The notes under the pieces were generated by a model that did no database searches, was not told the origin of the DNA, and saw only the letters and a list, made by a program, of their open reading frames with translations. The translations under genes and the position numbers were made by a program. This document shows, piece by piece, positions 18,546 through 28,953 of a stretch of 32,130 nt of DNA. The DNA comes from Gracilariopsis chorda. Lineage: Eukaryota > Rhodophyta > Florideophyceae > Gracilariales > Gracilariaceae. The DNA is taken from contig NBIV01000504.1 of NCBI GenBank assembly GCA_003194525.1, positions 1-32,130 on the forward strand, read 5' to 3'. How positions within the stretch are numbered: position 1 is the stretch's first letter; every line of letters starts with the position of its first letter.

Positions 18546-20241
18546 ATGTCTGACTCCGAAATTGAGTCCGAAACCACCTCTGGTGTGAAGATCCCACACT
18601 TCCATGGTAAGCGGGGTGAAGATTACACCCTATGGTGACATCGTCTACGTGCCGCGTGTCGAATTAAAGGTGTCTGGAATGTCGTTGTGTCGAGTTCGGA
18701 GGAGTCATCTAGTGCTACAATGACACAAGCTTCTGGTTCTAGTGCGACCCAGACCCCTTCCCGTATACTTGCAAAGCGCGAAAAGGCATGTGCAATCATC
18801 ATTTGTGCACTTGGTGATGCCCCACTGCGTGTAGTCATGGATGTAGATGATGACCCTGGTCGCATGCTTCGACTTCTTGATGGGCGATATGCCTCAAACA
18901 GGACTGTGTCTCGTATAGCTGTGCAGACTCAGCTGTTCAGAATGTCATACAAAGGCCAGAACATGTCCGAATATGTGGATCAGTTTGCCTCTCTGTTCTT
19001 GCAGCTGGACCGCATGGGCAAGGATGCCGCTATACCTGAGTCTCACAAGGCACCTATGCTTCTAGCCTCTATTGACCCCAACTGCTCTTTGGAGTCAACT
19101 GCAGCAGCACTTAGGACCAAGGAGATCTCCGAACTGACATGGGACTATGGGGCGACAACCCTGATTGATGAATATAATGCTCGTCAAATGGGTTCAGGTA
19201 GTTCTGGTAGAGGTCGTAATGGCAAAAAGAACAGGAACAAGGGTGGTGCCCGTATAAGTGGACACAGCAGATCATCGATTGGTAATGAAAATGATGGTAA
19301 CGCGTCAGATTCGACCGCTGTTAACGACCCCACTGGTCGTGCGTATGCTGCTGGAAGCAGAAACGGGTACCACTGCACCTTCTGCGACCGTGATGGACAT
19401 ACTCAAGACAGATGTCACAGGAATCCAGACATCCCTGACAACCATCTGCCACAAGCAATCTTGGACCAGCTGAGGGTGAACGCAGTTGAGAAGCCAAAGC
19501 GTTCTGGGAAGTCATACAGTAGAGCGTCGAAAGTTGAGATTGCTGGTGTTGCTAGTGAGAAGTCTTCAGTGGTACCGCCAGCTATGAGTCACATCGACAC
19601 TTATGCGGACAGTGGTGCTACGTCGCATTTATTCTGTTCTGTATCTGCGTTCGTTCCAGACACACTGATTGACCTACCAGAGAAGGCAATTGAGCTAGCT
19701 GACAACACCACGGTTATTGCCGCGCAACAAGGAGATGTCATACTACCCTTCTCGGCTGTGATCCTCAGGTTGTCGAAAGTGCTGCTAGTTCCGAATCTTG
19801 GATACAACCTAGTATCTGTAGGTCGCTTAGCTGACAAGGGTATCCAGTCACGATTCTGTGGTAAGGAGGTAAGCGTACAACATGAGGACGGGTTTGACAT
19901 TGGACGTGGGACTCGTCATAATCGTTCCCGTTTGTACACGCTACCTAACCCGATTGACCATGGGCATACATCCAAGATGCTTTCTGCAACAGACGACAGC
20001 ACAAGTACATTGTGGCATCGCAGACTGGCACATATGAATGAGCATGACCTACAAAAGGTTCATGAACATGTCGACGGAGTCCCAAAACTCAAGTGCATGG
20101 AGGAGGTATGTCGATCGTGTCGGCTTGGCAAGGCACATAAACTGCCACTTCTGGGCAAGTTTGAAAGAGCCGACAACGTTGGAGACATTGTGCACTCACA
20201 CATTATGGGTCCCTTAGGGCCATCGTTCCCAGATCGATTCC
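18546..20241 (+). pseudogene. gag-pol: Copy D gag-pol, cut by element E
   Basis: Family-1 Gag through early integrase. The ATG at 18546 starts MSDSEIESE. An in-frame TGA at 18636-18638 replaces Arg CGA (CGA in A and C), a change typical of CpG decay; the frame is otherwise open to the break. It holds the CCHC knuckle HCTFCDRDGHTQDRC (about 19372-19416), an intact protease motif YADSGATSHLF (about 19603-19635), and the HHCC finger (WHRRLAHMN ... CRSC). The first integrase Asp is lost: HSH instead of HSD (about 20195-20203). It ends mid-integrase at 20241, where E inserts. The rest of D should resume right of the window after E. Closest relative here is copy B. Confidence 0.9.
20237..20241 (+). 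repeat. Predicted left TSD of element E (ATTCC)
   Basis: The five bases of copy D next to the E LTR. The partner copy would lie beyond the right edge, followed by the missing D integrase sequence. Confidence 0.6.
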
Positions 20242-21044
20242 TGTAAATTTAAATGTAAGTTGGGCTACGGTAGGGAAGGAAAAGAAAGAAACAAAGAAAC
20301 AAGAAAAGTAAAAGTGAAGGTTGCCACGCTTGGCGGATGGTTTACTTGGAGCTGCAGCATTTGCAACTTATATAGAAGATCTTTGTTCCACTACGACTAC
20401 AAGAAAACCCTATACCACTAAGTGCGGACACCCAATACTACCAATAACATTGAAACATAACATAATTAGGGTTGGGCAAGTGCGTAACAGCTTACCGCAA
20501 CCATGCATAACAATATTCCAGCACATGCCAACGAAGCATAGTAAGTGAAACAGTCATGCCAGCATTGCGCCAGCATGCCATATCACCGTATAATCACTTA
20601 CTTGCATCATCACAACCATGACAAAGCACAAATTCGCATGACATTGCATATGCTACATTGCCCTAAGTCCATTACCATAATATGATTGCGTGCCTGGCAC
20701 GTGCCGTGCACTATTGGCACATGTCACCAGTAGTGTCATGCACCTGTACATCACAGGCAGAAACATTCTATGTGACATGCATCATCCAGTTACCTTGTGC
20801 CAAGTGTCCCAAGCCGTGCCCATCGTCCATACACTCCACACCACTTGTAACCACTATAATGCATATGAGCATTTGCAGTAGCCAATCATATGCCAGTTTC
20901 ACGTTGCGTTTTGGCACAGGCGCATATGCGCTTTTGCGAAGCAGGTGCCAAAAACAGCCCATCGTTAAATGAAACTATGTTTCCAAGTGGTGTACCATGA
21001 TGTCTCAAGGCCACCAGGCACTCGAACACGGGTCAACGTCAACA
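20242..21044 (-). repeat. 3' LTR of element E
   Basis: An 803-bp family-1 LTR, reverse complement of the C LTRs. It reads TGTAAATTT at the plus-strand left end and CAACGTCAACA at the right end, where E pol begins. The TATA box reads TATATAG here (about 20370-20376). Confidence 0.95.
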
Positions 21045-22125
21045 CTCCTCCTCGAGTTCCTGGCTGAGACCAACCCTATCCATGATCACTTGTGTCATCG
21101 CAGGACTAAGTGGCTTAGTGAGTATATCTGCATCATTGTCCTCACTTGCCACATATTCCACCTTAATGATTGCACGTTTAACCAAATCTCGGATGAAGTG
21201 TATCTTGACGTCTATTTTCTTGGCACGACCGGATGGACACCGTTCACCAACGGCCCAATCTATGGCACATTGGTTGTCAGAGCGTAGTGGAGTACCAGTA
21301 TTGGTGGGTATTCCACATTTTTTGAGTACCCGAGATAACCACAACAGCTCCTGACATGCCATTACCAATGCATAGTATTCGGACTCGCCTGTAGACAATG
21401 CCACTGACGCCTGCTTACGGGCGCCGTAGAAGCATGCGCATGACCCAAGTTTTACAATAAAGCCAGATAAGGACTTCCGATCAGTAATGTCACCGGCATA
21501 ATCAGAGTCAACATAGCCGTTTAGAAGCAGGTCCCCAGGGTGATACACAAGCCCATGATAAGTGGTGCCACGTAAATACCTCAACACGCGCTTCACGGGA
21601 CGATGGCAATAGCGAGTAGGGGCTTTCTGAAAGCGTCCCAAGATAAGTACCGGTGCCAATATGTCCAAACAAGTCCGTAATGCCAGGTACAGCAGAGACC
21701 CGATCATCTGCTGATACAACTGGACTTCATAAGGTGACTTGCCCTCCTCTACGTCAAGCGAGGAAAAGAATGATTCCACCATTGGGCTACGTGCAGGCTT
21801 GCTAAACTCAAGTCCAAACCGGCGTAGCGTTCCATTGACGTACAACGGTTGTGCAAGCTTTACACCCAGCAGTTGGCCATGGGAGTCTATGTTCCAAGTG
21901 AATTCGACACCAAGATACATTCTGACACGAGTCTCAAGTCGTAAGTCATACAACAACTTGAGCTCCTCCAATATGCAGGACCGTTGTTCAGCGTTTGGCG
22001 TGAAGATCAGCAGGTCATCTACATATACCAGGATGTAGGCATAAGTGTTCCCGGTCAATTTTCTCCTGAAAACACATGGTGCACTGGGTAATTCTTCAAA
22101 ACCTATGCCTTTAATGTCTGTACTG
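21039..22125 (-). pseudogene. pol: Element E pol, 3' half (RT C-part and RNase H)
   Basis: Open without a stop from the F junction (22125) to TGA at 21039-21041. It begins STDIKGIGFEELP and contains RT YVDDLL (22009-22026), RNase H YVDSDYAGD, STGESEYY and LRSDNQCAIDW, and ends ELEEEC. The Cys and stop lie in the LTR (21039-21044). Compared with C, it has CAA where C has TAA and lacks the 518-bp insert, so it shows the intact order. It is cut off from the rest of E pol (28954-31105) by element F; removing F and one TACTG joins the two parts. Listed as a pseudogene because of that split. Confidence 0.9.
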
Positions 22126-22904
22126 TGTTGAAAGTTGTAAGGAAGTTGAGGGGATGGAAGGGAAGTTCGCCAGCTCTGGCTTGGGTTTACTTGGAGGTCC
22201 TTCAGGCACATCTTACATACCACTCTAAACTCGAATTGCGCGGGAACACCAACTACAAGTAAAACCTGAACCACTAAGCAGGGACACTCAATACTACCAA
22301 TCATCATCTAACATGACATAGCCAGCTCAGCACAACCTCATTACATCAACGCACACCAACGCACCAACGTTCCGTAATAGTTACGTGCATACACATGACC
22401 ATGACAAGGCACAAATTCACGACTCCAACACACGCCAGCACATGCCAACACATCACGGTAAGTCAACACGTCACGGTAAGTCGGCACGTAAGCTGTGGTG
22501 TTAGTGCCATGTCATCAAGTGGCAATGCACACAACACCCACGTCATCAATATACCCGTGCATGTGTAAACCTGTTGACAGTGCGTGCGCACCTTACCATT
22601 GTACCAACCACTGCTGTACCACTTGTACCAGGTGTCAACCACTTCACCAGTATCCCCTGCACACAACGTACACTGTGACCACTGTAGTAGCTGGACACGT
22701 GGGTGTGTCCAACCGATCCAGTTATGGCATACCACTTGTACGCACCACGTTCCATATGTACATTTGCAGTAGCCAATCAGAAGCCAGTTTCACGTTGGGT
22801 TCGCGCACACGCGCATATGCGCTTTTGCAGAGGTACCCTCCAAAACAGCCCATGCTCCCCGGAACATTTGGTTTTCAGTGACAGCACAGGTACTACTGCC
22901 AACA
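22126..22904 (-). repeat. 3' LTR of element F
   Basis: A 779-bp LTR. On the minus strand it begins TGTTGGCAG and ends ACTTTCAACA. The palindrome GCGCATATGCGC is at 22811-22822. U3 holds a short direct repeat, CACGGTAAGTC, at 22454-22464 and 22472-22482. The TATA position reads TATGTAA, weakened relative to the 5' LTR. Confidence 0.95.
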
Positions 22905-22914
22905 CCCCCCCTCT
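22905..22914 (-). other. Polypurine tract of element F
   Basis: AGAGGGGGGG on the minus strand, directly before the 3' LTR and ten bases after the gag-pol stop. It is the expected primer site for plus-strand DNA. Unlike family 1, it is outside the coding frame. Confidence 0.85.
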
Positions 22915-22924
22915 GTCACTGACT

Positions 22925-24463
22925 TCAAAGGTCTAAGGGGAGCAAGCCACAGTCACCGCGGAACCTTGCCAGCTTAACTCGACCGAGCGCTTTCGTCAGC
23001 ATATCTGCAACCATGTCTTCCGTGGAACAGTACTGCAACTGGAAGGCTTTGTCGCGTAGAGCCTCTCTGGTGAAGTGAAAGCGAATATCAATGTGCTTAG
23101 TACGCTTGTTCACAACTCCATTTCTAGCAAGGTCGATGCAACCTTGGTTGTCCACGTACACAGTTGTGGGCTCAACCATTAGCGTCACTGACTCATCCAC
23201 GTGTAGTCCAATTGCGTTGCCAATGCCACTCCACAGTCGTCTCAGCCAGATCGCCTCCTTCGTCCCACTGCACAGACTCACATACTCAGCCTCAGCGCTG
23301 GACAATGCAACTACTTCCTGTTGGCGCGAGCTCCAAGACACAGGAGCACCGCACATCATGAACACATACCCACTGGTGGACTTGCGGTTGGATTTATCAC
23401 CTGCCCAGTCAGAGTCTACGTATCCATACAGCTGAGTATCAGTCGTGGTGCCATAAGTAAGTCCGAAGGAGCGAGTGCCATTGACGTAACGCAGAACACG
23501 CTTGACCGCTTTCCAATGAGTCTCTCCAGGGTTCTCGACATACTTGGCTAGCTCGGACACTGCAAACGAGATGTCCGGTCGAGTGCCAACAGAGAGATAC
23601 ATCAGACAACCGATCACCTGGCGATACGGGATGTTCGTCAGAGGCTCCTCTGCCTTAGTGAGGTCAACACCGGAGTCCATGGGAGTGTCCATTGGTTTGC
23701 ACTGCAACATGCCAAAACGTTCTAAGACCTTACGCGTGTATGCAGACTGTGTCAGGTACAGCAGTCTTTTGGATCGATCACGATGGATCTCGAACCCAAG
23801 TACCATGCGCGCTTCACTGAGATCCTTCATCTGAAAACGTTTTGACAGTTCACGCTTTACGCGATTCATTGTCTCCATACTTGGACTCGCAATGAGCAAG
23901 TCGTCCACATAAAGAGCAATGATCACAAGCGCTCCCAGTACCTCTCCGGTGTAGACGCACTCGTCTGCAACGTTTGGCTTCAGACCCATCCAACCCACGA
24001 GGAACAAGTACATCTTTGCAAACCACTGCCTTGATGCCTGTCGTAGCCCATAGATGGCTTTCTTGAGAAGGCATACCAAGTCCTCGTTCCCAGGTTTGAT
24101 GAATCCGTCTGGCTGCTCCATGTACACAGTCTCTTCCAGGTCGACATTCAAGAATGCAGTCTTCACATCCATCTGGTGCAGATGATAGTCCTGCACTGCT
24201 ACAATGGACAGAATCATTCTAATGGATGTGAATTTGACCACTGCTGCATACGTCTCGGAGAAGTCTACACCTTCGATCTGCAGAAACCCTCGAGCCACCA
24301 CACGAGCCTTGTACCTTACTGTCGGTTCATCGTTGTCGCCAGCCTCATATTTTTGCACAAAAATCCACTTGGATGATATCACGTTGCTGTCAGCTGGCCT
24401 TGGCACTAACTCCCATGTGTCATGCTCCATCAGAGACTCGTACTCACTGCTCATGGCCTTGGT
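22925..24463 (-). CDS. pol: Element F pol, RT-RNase H part (after TGA)
   Basis: About 512 codons in frame with the upstream part and separated from it only by TGA 24464-24466; the first ATG is at 24452-24454. RT begins at AMSSEYESLMEHDTWELVPRP and continues with KARVVARGF, VKTAFLN and YVDDLL (about 23894-23911). RNase H shows YVDSDWAGD, SSAEAEYVSL, VDNQGCIDL and HIDIRFHF. It ends LPLDL with TGA 22925-22927. Length and order fit a complete copia RT-RNase H. Copies genomic RNA into cDNA within the particle. Probably not made separately: no promoter or separate mRNA is visible, so it needs readthrough or is dead. Confidence 0.85.
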   Translation of the reverse strand, partial: TKAMSSEYESLMEHDTWELVPRPADSNVISSKWIFVQKYEAGDNDEPTVRYKARVVARGFLQIEGVDFSETYAAVVKFTSIRMILSIVAVQDYHLHQMDVKTAFLNVDLEETVYMEQPDGFIKPGNEDLVCLLKKAIYGLRQASRQWFAKMYLFLVGWMGLKPNVADECVYTGEVLGALVIIALYVDDLLIASPSMETMNRVKRELSKRFQMKDLSEARMVLGFEIHRDRSKRLLYLTQSAYTRKVLERFGMLQCKPMDTPMDSGVDLTKAEEPLTNIPYRQVIGCLMYLSVGTRPDISFAVSELAKYVENPGETHWKAVKRVLRYVNGTRSFGLTYGTTTDTQLYGYVDSDWAGDKSNRKSTSGYVFMMCGAPVSWSSRQQEVVALSSAEAEYVSLCSGTKEAIWLRRLWSGIGNAIGLHVDESVTLMVEPTTVYVDNQGCIDLARNGVVNKRTKHIDIRFHFTREALRDKAFQLQYCSTEDMVADMLTKALGRVKLARFRGDCGLLPLDL

Positions 24464-26950
24464 TCACGCTTTTGAATCAGGACGTGACACCGCATCCGAG
24501 TATGAGGATGGGATGTCATCACTGGCAGTGAGTAGTGCAGTTCCGCGCCACCACGAGGTAGGCGCTCTACGCTCACGAGTGGATCTCCGAAGTGGTGGTG
24601 GATCTGGTACGTCTGGCTCAACTTCTGTCTCAGCTGTGGGCTCATCGTGGCTACTGCCTGAAGCTTCTTCTGGTGGAGTATCTGGTGCAGCGGGTTCAAC
24701 TTGGGCAGCATTGGTGGGTGTAGTAGAGGTGGAGGTGATGTTTGATTTCGGCTTGTCCGAGACGTCGATCTCAGCATAGTCGTCATCATTAACGTGGTCA
24801 GTACCTTGATCTGAACCACTACATTCGTCAAACCTCACATCCCTCGACACAACCACCTTCTTCTTTTGCGCATCCCACAGTTTGTAACCGTTCGATCCAG
24901 ATGTGTACCCAATAAAGATCGCCTCCACGGCACGTTGCTCCAGCTTCTTCAGCTTGTGGTCCACCACTTTGTACCAGCACCGGCTACCGAACACACGCAG
25001 ATTGCTCAAGTCTGGTTCATATCCACTCCACATCTCGAGTGGTGTCACGTCACTCGGAAGGGCCTTGCAGGTGACTCGATTGCGCACATACACTGCAACG
25101 TTCAATGCTTCAGCCCAGAAGCTCTTTGGCAGTTTCTTGTGATGCAGCATCGATCTCACCAAGTCCATGAGTGTTCGGTTGAACCGTTCGGCCAGACCAT
25201 TCTGATGTGGATTGTAAGGCACCGTTCGCTGATGTTCAATACCGTGACGTTCAAGCTCTTGTGAAAACTTCTTTGACACATATTCACCAGCATTTTCTGT
25301 GCGTAACGCATGTAGCACAGACTCACGTGCGGTGATGGTTTTCACATGTCGGTCACTCTGATTTTGAACCATCTTGAGCCACTTCACGAACACGTGGAAC
25401 ACCTCATCCTTGGTCTTCAGCATGTACAAGAAGCAAAAACGGGAGTGATCATCGATGAATGTGACGAAGTAGCGTGAACCTCCCAAGGAACCTACTTGGA
25501 TTGGACCACAAATGTCCGAATGCACTAGGTCCAATGGGTGCGAAGCCCGTTCCCCCCCTTGCTTGGGAGTTGGAACCCGTGTAGATTTTCCCACTACACA
25601 AGAGTCACACACATCCATCGATTGATTCAAGTCCACATTCAGCCCTGACACAACACCGTTACGAGCCATATGTTTGATACCATCCACATTCACATGAGCC
25701 ATTCGAGCATGCCATAGTGACAGGTCAGTCACAAGTGCGTTGTCCATGTCTTCTGGTACTTCAATCGCGGTACATAGGTAGTACAGTCCTTTGATGCGAC
25801 GGCCCTGGGCGATTATGGTGTTGCCTTTGTATACGCATACTTTGGTTTTGTCAAACACCACTCGCGCACTAAGGTCACACATCGCAGATACTGACAGCAG
25901 ATGATACCTTAAATTCGGTACGTGCACTACTTCACCCAACCGGCACTTGCTCTTACGCCCTTCAACAGCGAGATCGAGGTGGACACTGCCATGACCAAGA
26001 GACTCCAGCTTCGAGTCATTACCGATGCTCACACCGGCAGACTCTCTTTTGCTATAACTGTCAAACATGGACTCGTCATACGTCATATGGGCGGTGGCAC
26101 CAGAGTCAATAATCCAGTCACTGATACTTTCGTCGACAGAACCTGTCGCAATGAGACAAACAAAGTCAGAGTCACTGTCACATCCTCGTTTCTCGTTGCC
26201 GAGATCGGTCTGCACAGCTGGGTTTGCGGCAGCACTCTGCTCTTTGCTAGCTTCGTCACGTTGTCTCTTGAAACAGTTTCTCTGGATATGCCCCTTCTTA
26301 CCACAGTAGTAGCACACCATGGACTTCTTTCGTGACTGCGCACCGACCAAAGCCGTGTCACTTCCGGACTCCTCCTTGGCACGATCGTTCATTCGCTGTT
26401 CCTCTTGCAGCAAACGACTCTTCACAAACTCTAAATCGAGTTTGCGATCACCAATCGTGGTGTCAATAGCGACAATGAGGTGTTCGAAGCGGTCTGGTAG
26501 CCCACATAGGATTGCCATAGCGATGTCTTCTTCCTCAACCACTACGTCCATGCTCTCCAGATCCGATGCAAGATGACGAACACGATTGATGAAGTGTAAC
26601 ATTTTCTCATGATCTCGCATCTTGGCTGTGTAGAAGGCACGTCTTGCATTGATTCGGTTGAGCAGCGTTTTACGCTGGAACACATCGCAAATGGCTTTCC
26701 ACATTTCCGCAGCATTCTCGGTATCCCTCACATGGTCCAAATGCTCATCACTAATGCTGAGACCAATAACAGCCCTGGCCTTGGCGTTTTTCTTCTTCCA
26801 TGCTGACAACTCGTCATCTTCCGTAGGCCTGGTTGATTCAAGATGGTCATCGAGGTCCTTGAGTGCAAGCAGCAACTCAACCTTTTGCTTCCATACATGG
26901 AAGTTATCCTCGCCCAACTTTTCAATCTTGATGCCACCGAATGAATCCAT
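24464..26950 (-). CDS. gag-pol: Element F Gag-protease-integrase, ending at in-frame TGA
   Basis: 828 codons from ATG 26950. Gag (about residues 1-200, starting MDSFGGIKIEKL) resembles the UBN2/copia Gag type, clearly unlike family-1 Gag. A CCHC knuckle CYYCGKKGHIQRNC is near residue 213, protease WIIDSGATAHMT near 280, and the HHCC finger LWHARMAHVN ... CDSC near 415-455. Integrase: HSDICGP near 477, RTENAGEY near 552 (Glu codon 25295-25297, where Asp is usual) and GLAERFNRTL near 586, giving D, E, 35 residues, E. The C-terminal acidic/proline linker and RRSTRERRAPTSWWR motif lead to RT. TGA 24464-24466 falls where copia proteins normally have Trp (KA-W-xxAM), so TGG to TGA is likely. Closed by one point change in an otherwise intact element. 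Confidence 0.9.
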   Translation of the reverse strand: MDSFGGIKIEKLGEDNFHVWKQKVELLLALKDLDDHLESTRPTEDDELSAWKKKNAKARAVIGLSISDEHLDHVRDTENAAEMWKAICDVFQRKTLLNRINARRAFYTAKMRDHEKMLHFINRVRHLASDLESMDVVVEEEDIAMAILCGLPDRFEHLIVAIDTTIGDRKLDLEFVKSRLLQEEQRMNDRAKEESGSDTALVGAQSRKKSMVCYYCGKKGHIQRNCFKRQRDEASKEQSAAANPAVQTDLGNEKRGCDSDSDFVCLIATGSVDESISDWIIDSGATAHMTYDESMFDSYSKRESAGVSIGNDSKLESLGHGSVHLDLAVEGRKSKCRLGEVVHVPNLRYHLLSVSAMCDLSARVVFDKTKVCVYKGNTIIAQGRRIKGLYYLCTAIEVPEDMDNALVTDLSLWHARMAHVNVDGIKHMARNGVVSGLNVDLNQSMDVCDSCVVGKSTRVPTPKQGGERASHPLDLVHSDICGPIQVGSLGGSRYFVTFIDDHSRFCFLYMLKTKDEVFHVFVKWLKMVQNQSDRHVKTITARESVLHALRTENAGEYVSKKFSQELERHGIEHQRTVPYNPHQNGLAERFNRTLMDLVRSMLHHKKLPKSFWAEALNVAVYVRNRVTCKALPSDVTPLEMWSGYEPDLSNLRVFGSRCWYKVVDHKLKKLEQRAVEAIFIGYTSGSNGYKLWDAQKKKVVVSRDVRFDECSGSDQGTDHVNDDDYAEIDVSDKPKSNITSTSTTPTNAAQVEPAAPDTPPEEASGSSHDEPTAETEVEPDVPDPPPLRRSTRERRAPTSWWRGTALLTASDDIPSSYSDAVSRPDSKA

Positions 26951-27025
26951 ACTTGGTAGATGTCAACAAACAGCACAGGTGCGATGAAAGAAAGACCTAC
27001 GGCACTTAAGTAGTACAAAAATGGC

Positions 27026-27075
27026 AACAACGACAACAATAACAACAAAAAACAACGACAACAATAACAACAAAA
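27026..27075. repeat. Two perfect 25-bp tandem repeats, AAC-rich
   Basis: Units 27026-27050 and 27051-27075 are identical and made of AAC/AAT/GAC triplets. On the transcribed minus strand this is a GTT-rich tract about 75 bp before the gag ATG. Likely a microsatellite that grew by slippage. Confidence 0.9.
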
Positions 27076-27084
27076 ATTCAAATT

Positions 27085-27139
27085 CGGGCGCACTGACGGG
27101 AGATACTACCTCCGCTACCCTAGGGTGTCGGACCCCTGG
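27085..27139 (-). other. Conserved leader RNA motif (element F)
   Basis: On the minus strand this matches the family-1 leader block with few changes: CCAGGGGTCC, ACCC, AGGGTAGCGGAGGTAG, TATCTCCCGTCAGTGCGCCC. The hairpin is at 27099-27113. The first stem keeps GGGT/ACCC with a different loop. It is the only part of the leaders, besides the PBS, that I can align between families. Confidence 0.6.
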
Positions 27140-28160
27140 CCCCCGGAGATGCTCCGGGTACAAGACGTCTTCTTCCGTCTGCCCTCTCCTACGTCTAAGG
27201 AGAAGATGCGTCGCTCTCCACGAGGCTTCCAGAGGATGGTTAATGACCCAAGATATGCCTTCACCAAGTATAACCCTCTCTGGCCTCTTGCAAGAACTTG
27301 CGCGACCTCGAAACTGAAGCTACTATGGCAACCAAAGTACGCTGCTAACGCGCAACCACTTAAGGTCACACGCGGCCTGATCCTAAGAAGGAGGTCAGCC
27401 TACGCCACGTCGCCTCCCCGCACAAACGCCCAAGGGTCAGATGCACGGATCAAAAGCTCGTTATGGAATACCTTCGCAACAGCCCAAGAATCCTGACACG
27501 CAGTCAGGATCAAAACAAATAATTCAATCACCCGCACCAGCGCAGTACGCCACGGCACCCCGTCCACAGATGCACCCGCTGAACTTACCAGGTCTTAACG
27601 ACCGTCACCGTTATCTGTCCAAATGGACCGGTGGGAAGCCGCTCGACAGTACACCCGCTTTGGTTCAAGCCGCCAGGCTCACGTCCCCGGATACCTGGAA
27701 TCACCCAAAGTAACCCGGATCAACCGCTCGTCGCACTGGAAACCAGATGATGACCAAGAAACACGAAATACAAACAACTGCTGAGCACACGATCACGGAG
27801 CCCAGACTTCGAAACTAGACCGACTCGACCTCACGGATACGACCCGACAAACGACTCGGGGATCCCAAAACACAAGATAGAGGGAGTGTCACACACAAAG
27901 TAGATAGCGATCGACAACACGGGCAACAACGGAGGCCCAACTCAACAACGATAGCAAGTAAACGTCGAACCACTACCACCACAACGCCCTCAGGGAGGAA
28001 CGCAAACCAAAAGAGAATGACCAACACCGACCAACAATGGGATCAAGACACCCGATACAACGACGAAAGAGGCAACAACGGCGAAACGGATGAACGGCGG
28101 TGAGGGAGAGCGGCGACAGACGAGCGATACGGAAAGGGATAGCGGCAGCGGTCAGCGGGG

Positions 28161-28174
28161 CTGGGCCCATAACC
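28161..28174 (-). other. Primer-binding site of element F
   Basis: GGTTATGGGCCCAG on the minus strand, touching the 5' LTR. Continues GCCCCGC, so only the anticodon-arm match is certain. Same half initiator tRNA-Met site as family 1. Confidence 0.85.
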
Positions 28175-28953
28175 TGTTGAAAGTTGTAAGGAAGTTGAGG
28201 GGATGGAAGGGAAGTTCGCCAGCTCTGGCTTGGGTTTACTTGGAGGTCCTTCTGGCACATCTTATATACCACTCTAAACTCGAATTGCGCGGGAACACCA
28301 ACTACAAGTAAAACCTGAACCACTAAGCAGGGACACTCAATACTACCAATCATCATCTAACATGACATAGCCAGCTCAGCACAACCTCATTACATCAACG
28401 CACACCAACGCACCAACGTTCCGTAATAGTTACGTGCATACACATGACCATGACAAGGCACAAATTCACGACTCCAACACACGCCAGCACATGCCAACAC
28501 ATCACGGTAAGTCAACACGTCACGGTAAGTCGGCACGTAAGCTGTGGTGTTAGTGCCATGTCATCAAGTGGCAATGCACACAACACCCACGTCATCAATA
28601 TACCCGTGCATGTGTAAACCTGTTGACAGTGCATGCGCACCTTACCATTGTACCAACCACTGCTGTACCACTTGTACCAGGTGTCAACCACTTCACCAGT
28701 ATCCCCTGCACACAACGTACACTGTGACCACTGTAGTAGCTGGACACGTGGGTGTGTCCAACCGATCCAGTTATGCCATACCACTTGTACGCACCACGTT
28801 CCATATGTACATTTGCAGTAGCCAATCAGAAGCCAGTTTCACGTTGGGTTCGCACACACGCGCATATGCGCTTTTGCAGAGGTACCCTCCAAAACAGCCC
28901 ATGCTCCCCGGAACATTTGGTTTTCAGTGACAGCACAGGTACTACTGCCAACA
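28175..28953 (-). repeat. 5' LTR of element F
   Basis: A 779-bp LTR with the same ends as 22126-22904. An intact TATATAA is at 28262-28268 (minus), the palindrome GCGCATATGCGC at 28860-28871, and an inverted CCAAT box at about 28819-28828. TSD TACTG follows at 28954-28958. It is the likely promoter of F. Confidence 0.95.
28262..28268 (-). promoter_or_regulatory. TATA box in F 5' LTR
   Basis: TATATAA on the minus strand, about 90 bp from the LTR 3' end. It is followed by CTCCAAGTAAACC, the same block that follows the TATA box in family 1. The F 3' LTR has TATGTAA here. Confidence 0.65.

Larger units (their letters stand above)
26951..28160 (-). other. 5' leader of element F, long and noncoding
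   Basis: About 1.2 kb between the PBS and gag ATG, longer than the family-1 leader (about 780 bp). It holds the cross-family conserved motif (27085-27139) and a 25-bp tandem duplication (27026-27075) close to the ATG. Plus-strand open frames at 27125-27713 are unlike any known protein, and I regard them as chance. No other gene seen. Confidence 0.8.
22126..28953 (-). mobile_element. Element F: complete family-2 Ty1/copia retrotransposon
   Basis: A 6828-bp element with two 779-bp LTRs (5' 28175-28953, 3' 22126-22904), PBS 28161-28174, a leader of about 1.2 kb, gag-pol 26950-22925 and a purine tract at 22905-22914. It is flanked by the TSD TACTG (22121-22125 and 28954-28958) inside the RT of E. 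The LTRs differ by only about five bases by eye, so it is young. One in-frame TGA is the only visible coding defect. Confidence 0.97.

Noticed and set aside
18636..24466. Alternative genetic code (TGA or TAA as sense)
   Set aside because: Both TAA and TGA interrupt, at positions with different residues (Gln, Ser, Glu, Arg, Trp), and TGA or TAA end the intact frames; ordinary nonsense mutations explain this.
27125..27713. Plus-strand frames in the F leader as genes
   Set aside because: No recognisable domain or homologue; they are antisense to the leader and overlap the conserved RNA motif.
22925..28160. Envelope gene or third frame making F a retrovirus-like element
   Set aside because: Only about ten bases separate the gag-pol stop from the purine tract, and the leader has no membrane-protein frame; the domain order is copia.
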